Below are positions 1 to 8,324 of a DNA stretch of 32,230 nucleotides, piece after piece (the stretch's first letter is position 1; each line of letters opens with the position of its first letter). The notes beneath the pieces are model-generated. The model was not told where the DNA came from. It was given only the letters and a program-made list of their open reading frames with translations, and did no database searches. The translations under genes were made by a program, and so were the position numbers. Source of the stretch: Rhodopila sp. (GTDB lineage: Bacteria > Pseudomonadota > Alphaproteobacteria > Acetobacterales > Acetobacteraceae); assembly GCA_031291715.1 (NCBI GenBank), contig JARLIN010000243.1, forward strand, positions 1 through 32,230. The letters run 5' to 3'.

Positions 1-210
1 GACGATCCGGAGCTCCGCCGGCGCGCGTACCTCGTCGGCGATCTCGGGATTGCCCGGCATGGTTCGAGCAGTGCCTGGCCGTGCGGCGTTCCTGGCGGCG
101 GCGAGACGCCCGGGCTGCTTCTGGGTTTGGCGGGTATCGGCTATTTCTACTTGCGGCTGCATTCGCCGTCTGAGGTGCCGAGTATTCTGCTCGTCGAGCC
201 AAGCCGATAG
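1..210 (+). CDS. C-terminal fragment of lanthionine synthetase (LanM / LanC-like cyclase domain), start outside window
   Basis: Frame 1 reads DDPELRRRAYLVGDLGIARHGSSSAWPCGVPGGGETPGLLLGLAGIGYFYLRLHSPSEVPSILLVEPSR*, with the WPCG (zinc ligand Cys) and TPGLxLGLAGIGYFYLR motifs typical of LanM C-termini. Missing from the ORF track because it has no start inside the window. Confidence 0.85.
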   Translation, partial: DDPELRRRAYLVGDLGIARHGSSSAWPCGVPGGGETPGLLLGLAGIGYFYLRLHSPSEVPSILLVEPSR

Positions 211-341
211 GTCATTCGCGCCTGGACGGGAAATTCGGAGGCCTGCCTTGCGGCGGCCGACCTGTCGAGATTCTTTACACCTCCGCGCCGTATCTATTCT
301 TTTCACGGAAATTATCACAATTTTTCAACACGCCGTGGTTC

Positions 342-357
342 TGGCCCTATATTTGCA
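342..357 (+). promoter_or_regulatory. candidate sigma-54 (-24/-12) promoter upstream of the PEP-CTERM gene
   Basis: TGGCCCTATATTTGCA versus consensus TGGCACRNNNNTTGCW: correct GG/GC spacing, one mismatch within the TGGCAC block; about 62 nt upstream of the ATG at 420. Confidence 0.55.
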
Positions 358-419
358 TCAAATCGTGGTGAGAATTCCACCTGACTGAGATTGGTCCCAT
401 AGGTTCGTAAAGGCCGCCG

Positions 420-1364
420 ATGCTACGCAAGCTCTCGATCCAAATCCTCACGGTTGGTGGCCTGATCGGCATCGCGGCTCCGCATATGGCGGCCGCCCAG
501 GTGTCCGGGTTCGATCTCGGGTCAATGGGGGGCTTCGCTGTCGTCATCGACAACGTAAGCAACTTCCAGTTGACCAGCGATTCCGGAATCACCGGCAGTC
601 TTGGCATCGGCAGCATGACGGGTTCCCCGCAATTCAGCGGCGGCAGCGTCAGCGGCGCGGTTGCTTTCGCGTCCGCGACATTGCCGAACGGCGTGACGGC
701 GGGCACGCCCGGCAGTGGCACCGGTGGCACGCAGGGGTCGATCGCCGCCGGCGTGGCGTCGGTCGGTTCGGCGATCTCAACAATGAGCACGCTGTCCAGC
801 TATTACGTCGGACAGACCGGAACGACACTTAGTCTCAACCTCGGCAACAGCAGCACAACCGTCAATGTGGAGACCGGAACCAAGGCGGCGAACGGCTCTG
901 CCTATGTCTTTGACGTAGGAACCAGCTTCAACGTCACCAACGGCGGCACGATCACGATCAGCGGTTCGGCGTCCGACTACGTGGTCTTCAACTTCGCGGC
1001 GAGTTCCACACTCAAATTCAACGACTCGATCGTGCTGGCCGGCGGGATCACCAGCGACCACGTGCTGTTCGACTACACCGGCACGAACCAGATTTCATCC
1101 GCGGCGAATGGCGCGTATGTCTATGGGGTTCTCGACGCTCCGAATGCGGCGCTCTCTCTCGACAACATCAAATTCGATGGTCGCATCATGGCCGGCAAGG
1201 TCAACACCAACTCTTCGATCCAATCAGGTGCCTACGTGACCCAGCCGACAACCTATTCGCCACCAGCCTCGGTGCCGGAACCTCGGTCAGTTGTACTCTT
1301 GCTCGTCGCGTTGGGCGGGCTTGCATGGGTGAAGACCCATCGTCTTCGATACGACAGGCTGTGA
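420..1364 (+). CDS. secreted PEP-CTERM protein with choice-of-anchor A-like domain
   Basis: N-terminal signal peptide (MLRKLSIQILTVGGLIGIAAPHMAAAQ); Gly/Ser/Thr-rich beta-type body (GGTITISGSASDYVVFNFAASSTLKFNDSIVLAGGITSDHVLFDYTG); C-terminal VPEPRSVVLLLVALGGLAWVKTHRLRY, a PEP motif + TM helix + basic tail. Confidence 0.8.
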   Translation: MLRKLSIQILTVGGLIGIAAPHMAAAQVSGFDLGSMGGFAVVIDNVSNFQLTSDSGITGSLGIGSMTGSPQFSGGSVSGAVAFASATLPNGVTAGTPGSGTGGTQGSIAAGVASVGSAISTMSTLSSYYVGQTGTTLSLNLGNSSTTVNVETGTKAANGSAYVFDVGTSFNVTNGGTITISGSASDYVVFNFAASSTLKFNDSIVLAGGITSDHVLFDYTGTNQISSAANGAYVYGVLDAPNAALSLDNIKFDGRIMAGKVNTNSSIQSGAYVTQPTTYSPPASVPEPRSVVLLLVALGGLAWVKTHRLRYDRL

Positions 1365-1390
1365 TCGCCACGCCACCGCGGTCGCATTCG

Positions 1391-2422
1391 ATGTTGCCTA
1401 ACGCCCCGAACCTCGGCGTCAGCGTTTGTGCGCTGATGCTGCTCACGTTCTCGACGGCCTTCGCCCAGGAACCCCTGGCGAAACCAGGACAGCCCGGCTG
1501 GACACGGACCGACACCGGCTGCTTCGTCTGGAACCAAAACCCCCAGGCTGACGCGACGGTAAGCTGGACCGGGGGCTGCAAGGACTCTCGCGCGAACGGC
1601 CAGGGATCGCTTGTTTGGCATTGGCATTGGGCCTCCCTGCAGGAGCGCTACGAGGGAGACGTACGCGACGGCAAGCCAAGCGGCCAGGGCAAGATTACGT
1701 TCAGCAGCAACGACCGCTACGAGGGTGGATGGAGCGACGGCAAGCCAAACGGCCAGGGCGTTTATTCCTGGTCAAACGGCGATCGGTATGAGGGCGATTG
1801 GCTCAGTGGCCGGCGGTCCGGTCACGGCACGATCTCGCTCGGCGCTGGGGGCCATTACACAGGTGAGTGGAAAGACAACAAAGCCAACGGCAAGGGCGTG
1901 TTCGTATCCCGCACCGGCGACCGTTACGAAGGCGAGTGGCTGGACGGCAAAGCCAACGGTCATGGCACCTTTATCTGGGCGAATGGAGATCGCTACGAAG
2001 GCGAATGGCACGATGATATGCGTCTGGGCACCGGCACGCTGATGTTCGCGAATGGTGCACGGTACGAAGGCCAGTGGCGTGACAGCAAAGCGAATGGCCA
2101 CGGTGCATTGATATGGTCGTTCGGTGACCGTTACGACGGCGACTGGCACGATGATAAGCGAACGGGACTTGGCCTCATCACCTATGTTAACGGCGACCGC
2201 TATGCCGGCGAGTGGAAAGACGACAAACGCAGCGGATACGGCATCCTGGCGCGGGCCGATGGCTCCCGATACGAGGGCTCGTGGCTGGATGATAAGGCGG
2301 ACGGCCCAGGCGTATACAAAAGCCCGGATGGCACCGCGTATAGCGGCCTCTGGGACGTAGGCTGCTTCAAGGACGGCAATCGAAGGGCTGTCGTTGGGGG
2401 TGATCCAGCCAGTTGCCCCTGA
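1391..2422 (+). CDS. exported MORN-repeat protein
   Basis: Start at MLPNAPNLGVSVCALMLLTFSTAFAQ (signal peptide), followed by about ten consecutive 23-aa MORN units (RYEGDWxDGKxNGxGxxxxxxGD). Confidence 0.85.
   Translation: MLPNAPNLGVSVCALMLLTFSTAFAQEPLAKPGQPGWTRTDTGCFVWNQNPQADATVSWTGGCKDSRANGQGSLVWHWHWASLQERYEGDVRDGKPSGQGKITFSSNDRYEGGWSDGKPNGQGVYSWSNGDRYEGDWLSGRRSGHGTISLGAGGHYTGEWKDNKANGKGVFVSRTGDRYEGEWLDGKANGHGTFIWANGDRYEGEWHDDMRLGTGTLMFANGARYEGQWRDSKANGHGALIWSFGDRYDGDWHDDKRTGLGLITYVNGDRYAGEWKDDKRSGYGILARADGSRYEGSWLDDKADGPGVYKSPDGTAYSGLWDVGCFKDGNRRAVVGGDPASCP
1646..2362 (+). repeat. 69-nt-periodic MORN-coding tandem repeat
   Basis: Repeated RYEGEWxDxKxNGxGxxxxxNGD units at 23-codon period in the translation; boundaries approximate. 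Confidence 0.75.
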
Positions 2423-2460
2423 CGTCGCCGATGAACGGCTTTGCGGTTAGGCTGCGCCGG

Positions 2461-2676
2461 TCAAGCCCGCCGAAGCTGCGCTTCGTCGACCACGCGTTCG
2501 TGGCTGTCCAGCGCGCTTTTCGCCCGATACTGACACCCAAGCTGAGTCAGCGGCATGCGCCGGACGATCGTATAAATCCCAGCACGAACATTGGCGTTCG
2601 AACTGTTGGTCATCAGCGCGACCTTATCGCCGGCCGCGAACTTGTAATCGACCAATGGGCGTCCCCTCTGCAACAT
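2461..2676 (-). CDS. small conserved hypothetical protein downstream of the cold-shock gene
   Basis: From ATG at 2676: MLQRGRPLVDYKFAAGDKVALMTNSSNANVRAGIYTIVRRMPLTQLGCQYRAKSALDSHERVVDEAQLRRA. Same strand and close behind the csp gene. Confidence 0.6.
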   Translation of the reverse strand: MLQRGRPLVDYKFAAGDKVALMTNSSNANVRAGIYTIVRRMPLTQLGCQYRAKSALDSHERVVDEAQLRRA

Positions 2677-2707
2677 TGGGGCGGCGCACGAGGCGCCGCC
2701 CGGCATG

Positions 2708-2914
2708 TCAGCTCGCCTGGAGATTGACGGCGGAGGTCTTACCCTGCTGTCCACGCTCCAACTCGAAGCTGACCGTCTGACCCTCGTTGAGGGTCTTAAG
2801 CCCAGCGCGTTCAACGGCCGAAATATGGACGAAAACGTCCTTGGAGCCGTCGGCCGGCTGAATGAAACCAAAACCCTTCTGGGGGTTGAACCACTTTACA
2901 GTACCTGAAGCCAC
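2708..2914 (-). CDS. cspA: cold-shock protein (CspA family)
   Basis: GTG start at 2914 gives (M)[67 protein letters not shown], with RNP1 KGFGFI and RNP2-like VFVHI motifs. Confidence 0.95.
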   Translation of the reverse strand: MASGTVKWFNPQKGFGFIQPADGSKDVFVHISAVERAGLKTLNEGQTVSFELERGQQGKTSAVNLQAS

Positions 2915-3040
2915 GTGAAGTCTCCGCAACTGGCCAAATCCCGCGCACATGCGGGACATCTTACTTTTCAATTGGGGAGAGAACGGCGCGCCGCGGTGCG
3001 ATCATATGACGCAAAGCGGTGCGAATTAGGGATCTTGCCC

Positions 3041-3059
3041 CGGCTGAAAAGTTCAGCCG
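3041..3059. other. short hairpin (CGGCTGAA-AAG-TTCAGCCG) between csp and soxAG
   Basis: Perfect 8-bp inverted repeat with 3-nt loop; no clear T-tract, so a terminator role is uncertain. Confidence 0.35.
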
Positions 3060-3113
3060 TTCGTCCCTCATACAGGAACCGGCCCAAATAGGACAGCGCT
3101 TATTTCACCGGTC

Positions 3114-6100
3114 TTACACAACCTCGGCATCGGTGAATTCGAGCCGGGCTTCCTCCAGGCACGCCCAGACATACGGCACGAAAGATCGGGGAACATGCAG
3201 GTGAAAAACCTCGGCGGCGATTCGCCACAGCACCACCTCGGCTTTGCCCAGCAGCGTACGGGTGCACATCCCGACCGGGAATGCGCGCACGTCCAGATCC
3301 AGCGCGCAGAACGCATTCACACACCAGGCGGCGCGGTGACCGGTGATTTCCAGGGTCTGTGACCCATGGGAAACATCGACGATGCTCGCCGGGTGGTCTC
3401 CCACCGCCTTGCGCGCCTGCACCGCCAGGTCGGACGCGGTTTCGGGTGCGACGATCAGCCATTCGTCGGGTCCGAGCCATAGCGCCGCCCGGTCACGGGA
3501 GATGACGGACCGGCAGGGCACCGTCGGCAGAAGCACGCCAATCGCCAGCCCGATCGCGGTGGCGGCCGAGGATCCCGCCCGAACCGAAAGCCGCGTCGTG
3601 GGTGCCAGTGCCGCCAGCCGCACAGATCCGGAAGGGCGGGCCACCGGCGCGGATTGAACCTCAGCCGGCAACAGCGGTTCGGCGGCCGGCCGAGGCACTG
3701 GCCTTACACGGAGCCGCTCCCCGGTCTTGTCGTGGAACAGCGGCTCGGTGACCGTGACCTCGATGCTGCCTCCCGGCATCGGTACCAGCAGCTTGGAACC
3801 GATCTGCGCGCGCCCCCCGGCGACCAGAGCGAGCGCGAAGCCGCGCCCCAGCGTGGGGCTGCGATAGGATGAGGTGACGTGACCGATCGCAAAGGCCCGC
3901 CCGACAACCTCCTTCTCCTCGTGGCTACGCGCGTTGCCCCCTGCGTCATCCTCGGACGAAGCCCCGGGGATCGCCGCGAAACCCGGTGTCTGCGGGGATC
4001 GCCGGGCCAAGCCCAGGGATGACGTGGACGAAGCGGTCACCTGCGCCCCCTCCTCCAACACCACCGCCGGGTTCGCCGGCAGCAGCCCGACAAGCTGTTT
4101 ACGGTCTGTGCGCTTCAGATCTGGCAGCGACAACGACCGTTTGCCGACGAAATCGGGTCCCCCAATCGTCCAACCGAGGCCGACGTCGTCCGGCGTAACG
4201 GTCCCGTCCGTCTCCTGCCCCACGATGAGGTAGCCCTTCTCGGCGCGAAGAATGTGCATCGCATCGGTGCCGTAGGGCGTCACATCTCGTTCTCGCAACG
4301 TATCCCACATGCGCTGTGCCTGGACGGATGGCAGATTGACCTCGAATCCCGCCTCACCGGTGAAGCTGACGCGGAACAGCCGGATCGCGCTGTTGTCGAT
4401 ATGACCTTCACGCACGCTCATATGCGGCATCGCGCCCAGGTCGATATCCGGAATGAACGGCGCCAGCACCTCGGGGGCACGTGGCCCTTGCACCGCGATC
4501 ACCGCCCATTGCTCGGTCACCGAGGTCAGCCACACCCGTAACCCAGTGAATTCCGTCTGCAGGTAGTCTTCCATATGATGCAGCACGAAGGCCGCGCCGC
4601 CGGTCGTGGTGGTGACATGGAAACGATCCACCGCCAATCGCGCGACGATGCCATCATCTCGGATAAAGCCATCTTCACCCAGCAGGACGGCGTACCGGCA
4701 GCGCCCCGGCGCCAGGCTCGCGAAATCGCCGGTATAGATGCGACTCAGGAACGATGCTGCATCGGGCCCGGCGACTTCGATCTTTCCCAGCGTGCTGGCA
4801 TCGAGCATCCCGACATCGTTACGCACAGCCAGACACTCGCGTGCTACCGCCGCGTCGATCGTTTCACCGTCACGAGGAAAGCAGCGCGCGCGTTTCCATG
4901 AGCCGACATCCTCCAGCACCGCGCCGGCAGCAACGATCGGCGGCAGCCGCACCGGCGCGAATAGTTTTCCACGAAACGGCCCGGCGAACGCTCCGAACGT
5001 AACGGGCGTATAGGGCGGCCGGAACGTGGTCAGGCCGACCGCCTCCACACCCTGCCGGGTCAGGGCCGCCACGTCGGTCAGAGCGTTCAGGTTGGATGTC
5101 TTGCCCTGATCGGTCGCCATGCCGGTCGTGGTGTAGCGCTTGACGTGTTCGATGGACACGAAGCCTTCGGTCGTCGCGGTCGCAAGATCCTTCGCCGTTA
5201 CATCGTTCTGGAAATCCACGAACGCCCGCCTGTTCGGTGCGGCTGCCACCGGCGGCCCGGCGCTTGCCATCACAGGCACGCCCGCGACCGCGAACGACCG
5301 CGGCTCGCTGCCGCCGGCCGCTGTGCCGTCGCGCAGGCACGTGGCAAGATCGAAGACCCCGGCGCATGCTCCGATGGCCCCCTCGGACGGCAGGTAGGTG
5401 CCCGAGGCGGCATCAAACACAAGCTGCCCACGTGACTGGCTGAACAGATGCACCGAAGGCGTCCAGCCGCCGGACATCAGAACGGTATCGCATGGAATGA
5501 TATCGGTTCCGTTCGCCAGCTTGACGGAATGAACCCGACTGCGCCCCTCGGTACTGCCGATCGTCATGCCGGCATGGATCGGGATGCCAAGCGCGCGCAC
5601 CGCCTCGATCGCCTCGCTGTCGGGTGCTGCGCGCTGATCCACGACCCCGGCGATCGCCACGCCCGCCGCATACAGATCCGCCGCCACCCGATACGCGCTG
5701 TCATCAGCCGTGGCGATCACCGCACGCCGTCCCACCTTCACGCCATACCGGTGTAGATACGTCCGCGCCGCCCCGGCGAGCATCACGCCCGGGCGGTCGT
5801 TGCCGGGAAACACCAACGGCCGCTCGATCGCGCCGGCCGCCAGCACGACACGTCCGGCGCGGACCTGCCACAGGCGCTCCCGAGGCAGCTTTGCCGCCGG
5901 TTCGGCCAGGTGGTCCGTCACCCGCTCCACCAGCCCGATCATGTTGCCGGGATACCAGCCGAACGCCGTGGTGCGCGGCAGCAATGTGACGGACCCGCCG
6001 AGCGTCACGAGCACCTCCCGCACCCAGTCCGGTGCGGGCCAGCCGTCGATCGTCACATCCGGCTCCGACAGCAGCGATCCGCCCAGCTCGGCCTGCTCAT

Positions 6101-6698
6101 CGCACAGAATAACCCGCGCCCCGGTGGCAGAAGCCCCCAATGCCGCCGCCAGGCCCGCCGCACCGCCGCCGACGATCAGCACATCACAATGCACATACTG
6201 ATGTAGATACCGGTCTGGGTCCGCTTCGACCGGCGCCCGTCCCAGCCCGGCCGAGCGCCTGATCGCCGGCTCATAAACCCGCTTCCAGAACGACCGCGGC
6301 CACATGAAGCTCTTGTAGTAGAATCCAGCCGAAAGCAGCGGCGCGGCCACCTCGGCCAGGGCGCCCAGGTCGAAACGAAGCGACGGAAAACGGTTCTGGC
6401 TGCGCGCCGTCAGCCCTTCATAAAGTTCTATCTGAGTCGCCCGCAGGTTCGGCGTCACCCGCCCGGCCCCGCGATCGACCGTGACCAGCGCATTCGGTTC
6501 TTCCGAGCCGGCCGAAAGGATGCCGCGCGGCCGGTGATATTTGAACGACCGCCCCACCAGGTGCACGTCGTTCGCCAACAGCGCCGAGGCGAGCGTATCG
6601 CCCGCGAAACCCTGGAAGGCGGCACCATCGAACGTAAAACGAACCGGCCGGTCACGGTCGATCCGCCCACCCGCCGGAATACGAAACGGCTGCGTCAT
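3114..6698 (-). CDS. soxA: sarcosine oxidase alpha subunit fused to gamma subunit (SoxA-SoxG)
   Basis: 1194 aa. N-term DRPVRFTFDGAAFQGFAGDTLASALLAN...SFKYHRPRG; FAD/NAD motif VLIVGGGAAGLAAALGAS; GcvT-like C-terminal half of SoxA (GHVTSSYRSPTLGRGFALALV); then SoxG-like tail (AALWLGPDEWLIVAPE...SIVDVSHGSQTLEITGHRAAWCVNAFCALDLD). ATGA overlap with soxD. Confidence 0.92.
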   Translation of the reverse strand: MTQPFRIPAGGRIDRDRPVRFTFDGAAFQGFAGDTLASALLANDVHLVGRSFKYHRPRGILSAGSEEPNALVTVDRGAGRVTPNLRATQIELYEGLTARSQNRFPSLRFDLGALAEVAAPLLSAGFYYKSFMWPRSFWKRVYEPAIRRSAGLGRAPVEADPDRYLHQYVHCDVLIVGGGAAGLAAALGASATGARVILCDEQAELGGSLLSEPDVTIDGWPAPDWVREVLVTLGGSVTLLPRTTAFGWYPGNMIGLVERVTDHLAEPAAKLPRERLWQVRAGRVVLAAGAIERPLVFPGNDRPGVMLAGAARTYLHRYGVKVGRRAVIATADDSAYRVAADLYAAGVAIAGVVDQRAAPDSEAIEAVRALGIPIHAGMTIGSTEGRSRVHSVKLANGTDIIPCDTVLMSGGWTPSVHLFSQSRGQLVFDAASGTYLPSEGAIGACAGVFDLATCLRDGTAAGGSEPRSFAVAGVPVMASAGPPVAAAPNRRAFVDFQNDVTAKDLATATTEGFVSIEHVKRYTTTGMATDQGKTSNLNALTDVAALTRQGVEAVGLTTFRPPYTPVTFGAFAGPFRGKLFAPVRLPPIVAAGAVLEDVGSWKRARCFPRDGETIDAAVARECLAVRNDVGMLDASTLGKIEVAGPDAASFLSRIYTGDFASLAPGRCRYAVLLGEDGFIRDDGIVARLAVDRFHVTTTTGGAAFVLHHMEDYLQTEFTGLRVWLTSVTEQWAVIAVQGPRAPEVLAPFIPDIDLGAMPHMSVREGHIDNSAIRLFRVSFTGEAGFEVNLPSVQAQRMWDTLRERDVTPYGTDAMHILRAEKGYLIVGQETDGTVTPDDVGLGWTIGGPDFVGKRSLSLPDLKRTDRKQLVGLLPANPAVVLEEGAQVTASSTSSLGLARRSPQTPGFAAIPGASSEDDAGGNARSHEEKEVVGRAFAIGHVTSSYRSPTLGRGFALALVAGGRAQIGSKLLVPMPGGSIEVTVTEPLFHDKTGERLRVRPVPRPAAEPLLPAEVQSAPVARPSGSVRLAALAPTTRLSVRAGSSAATAIGLAIGVLLPTVPCRSVISRDRAALWLGPDEWLIVAPETASDLAVQARKAVGDHPASIVDVSHGSQTLEITGHRAAWCVNAFCALDLDVRAFPVGMCTRTLLGKAEVVLWRIAAEVFHLHVPRSFVPYVWACLEEARLEFTDAEVV
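3944..4024. repeat. imperfect palindromic repeat (family B, CATCCCCGGG...CCCGGGGATG-type) embedded in frame within soxA
   Basis: CGTCATCCTCGGACGAAGCCCCGGGGATC...GGGATCGCCGGGCCAAGCCCAGGGATGACG; 81 nt (27 codons); resembles the intergenic copy at 21309-21387, including the spacer. Confidence 0.65.
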
Positions 6699-6967
6699 GA
6701 CGGTGGCGCCTCACCCGGCTTATAGCTCGCCACGATCCGATCGCTTACCGTGTCGCGCACGCAATTGAAGAACCGGCCGCAGCCATGCAGATGCCGCCAG
6801 CGTTCGGCATGCCGCCCCTTCGGATTGTCCCGCAGATAAAGATACGCGCCCCAGGCCGCGTCATCGACCGCCGACGGATCGGGCGGCCGCACGACATGCG
6901 CCTGACCGCCGTAGCGAAATTCGCTTTCCGGCCGCGGGCCACACCAGGGGCAAGGGATCAGCAGCAT
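6695..6967 (-). CDS. soxD: sarcosine oxidase delta subunit
   Basis: [30 protein letters not shown]...WGAYLYLRDNPKGRHAERWRHLHGCGRFFNCVRDTVSDRI; CPWCG zinc motif and HxxGCxxFFxxxRDT; overlaps soxB stop and soxA start. Confidence 0.95.
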   Translation of the reverse strand: MLLIPCPWCGPRPESEFRYGGQAHVVRPPDPSAVDDAAWGAYLYLRDNPKGRHAERWRHLHGCGRFFNCVRDTVSDRIVASYKPGEAPPS

Positions 6968-8223
6968 CAGTGTGCCACGGCCGCGGCCGCGGCCTCATCG
7001 ATCAGGCGGCCGGTCACGAACCGGTCCAGACTGAACGGAGCCGCGATCGAATGCGGCTCCCCGCGCGCGATCGTCGCCGCGAACACGTGCCCCGAGCCGG
7101 GAGTCGCCTTGAACCCGCCCGTTCCCCAGCCGCAATTGACAAAAAGCCCCGGCACCGGCGTCAATCCGACGATCGGGGAGCGATCCGGCGTCGTATCGAC
7201 AATCCCACCCCAGTTGCGCAGCATGCGCAGCCGCCGGAATGACGGGAACAGCTCGCAAACCGCCTCCAGCGTCTCGCGACTGATGTGCAGCCCGCCGGCC
7301 TGGCTATAGGATGTATAGGCGTCCGTCCCGGCACCGATCACCAGTTCGCCCTTGTCGGACTGGGAGATATAGGCGTGGACGGTGTTCGACATCACCACGC
7401 AGGGCATCACCGGCTTCACCGGCTCGCTGACCAGCGCCTGTAATGGAAACGATTCCAAGGGCATCCGCACGCCGGCCATCGCCATCACGACGCTGGTGTG
7501 CCCCGCTGTGGCGACACCGACCCGCCGCGCCGCGATCGGTCCACGTGTCGTTTCGACTCCGGTCACCGCCCCAACCGCGTCGCGGGCAATACCCGTCACC
7601 GCGCAATTCTGAATGATATCGACGCCCATGGCGGACGCCGCCCGCGCATAGCCCCAGGCCACGGCGTCATGCCGCGCCACGCCGCCACGCCGCTGCAAGG
7701 CGGCACCAAGGACGGGATAACGCACACCCTGGCTGACATCCAACGGCGGACAAAACGCCTTGGCCTGAGCCGACGTGAGCCACTCATTGTCGATACCGTG
7801 CAGCCGGTTCGCGTGCACATGGCGCTTGAACACCTGCACATCGTGACGCGTGTGCGCCAGCATCAGGACCCCGCGCGGCGAATACATCACGTTGTAGTTC
7901 AGCTCCTGCGCCAGACCCTCCCACAACTTCAGCGCGTGCTCGTACAGCGCCGCGCTTTCGGGCTGGAGATAATTCGACCGGATAATGGTGGTATTGCGTC
8001 CTGTGTTGCCCCCGCCCAGCCAGCCCTTGTCCAGCACGGCGACGTCGCGGATTCCGTGCTCCTTCGCCAGGTAATAGGCGGTGGCCAGCCCGTGCCCGCC
8101 GGCGCCGACGATCACGACGTCGTACGCCGCCTTCGGCTGCGCGTCCCGCCACTGCCTGTCCCAGGCCTTTCCCAGTCCATGCCGCAGCAAGGACAGAAAG
8201 GAAAATCGTGCTGCTTCCCCCAT
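6967..8223 (-). CDS. soxB: sarcosine oxidase beta subunit
   Basis: [86 protein letters not shown]..., GxGxxG FAD domain; start chosen at ATG 8223. Confidence 0.95.
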   Translation of the reverse strand: MGEAARFSFLSLLRHGLGKAWDRQWRDAQPKAAYDVVIVGAGGHGLATAYYLAKEHGIRDVAVLDKGWLGGGNTGRNTTIIRSNYLQPESAALYEHALKLWEGLAQELNYNVMYSPRGVLMLAHTRHDVQVFKRHVHANRLHGIDNEWLTSAQAKAFCPPLDVSQGVRYPVLGAALQRRGGVARHDAVAWGYARAASAMGVDIIQNCAVTGIARDAVGAVTGVETTRGPIAARRVGVATAGHTSVVMAMAGVRMPLESFPLQALVSEPVKPVMPCVVMSNTVHAYISQSDKGELVIGAGTDAYTSYSQAGGLHISRETLEAVCELFPSFRRLRMLRNWGGIVDTTPDRSPIVGLTPVPGLFVNCGWGTGGFKATPGSGHVFAATIARGEPHSIAAPFSLDRFVTGRLIDEAAAAAVAH

Positions 8224-8324
8224 CAGACGGCATCCTTGCCATACCCCCCGCCCGGCGCAAAGCCGCGAGCCTTCCACCCAGCCGAACCTGCCGCTATAGA
8301 TCGTCACAAACGGGGGATGAGACG

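Noticed and set aside
50-388. ORF 50..388 (+, 112 aa)
   Set aside because: Wrong frame over the lanM 3' end; frame 1 (1-210) gives the recognisable LanM C-terminus.
1646-2362. Tandem repeat considered as non-coding satellite
   Set aside because: Period of 69 nt keeps frame and encodes canonical MORN units.
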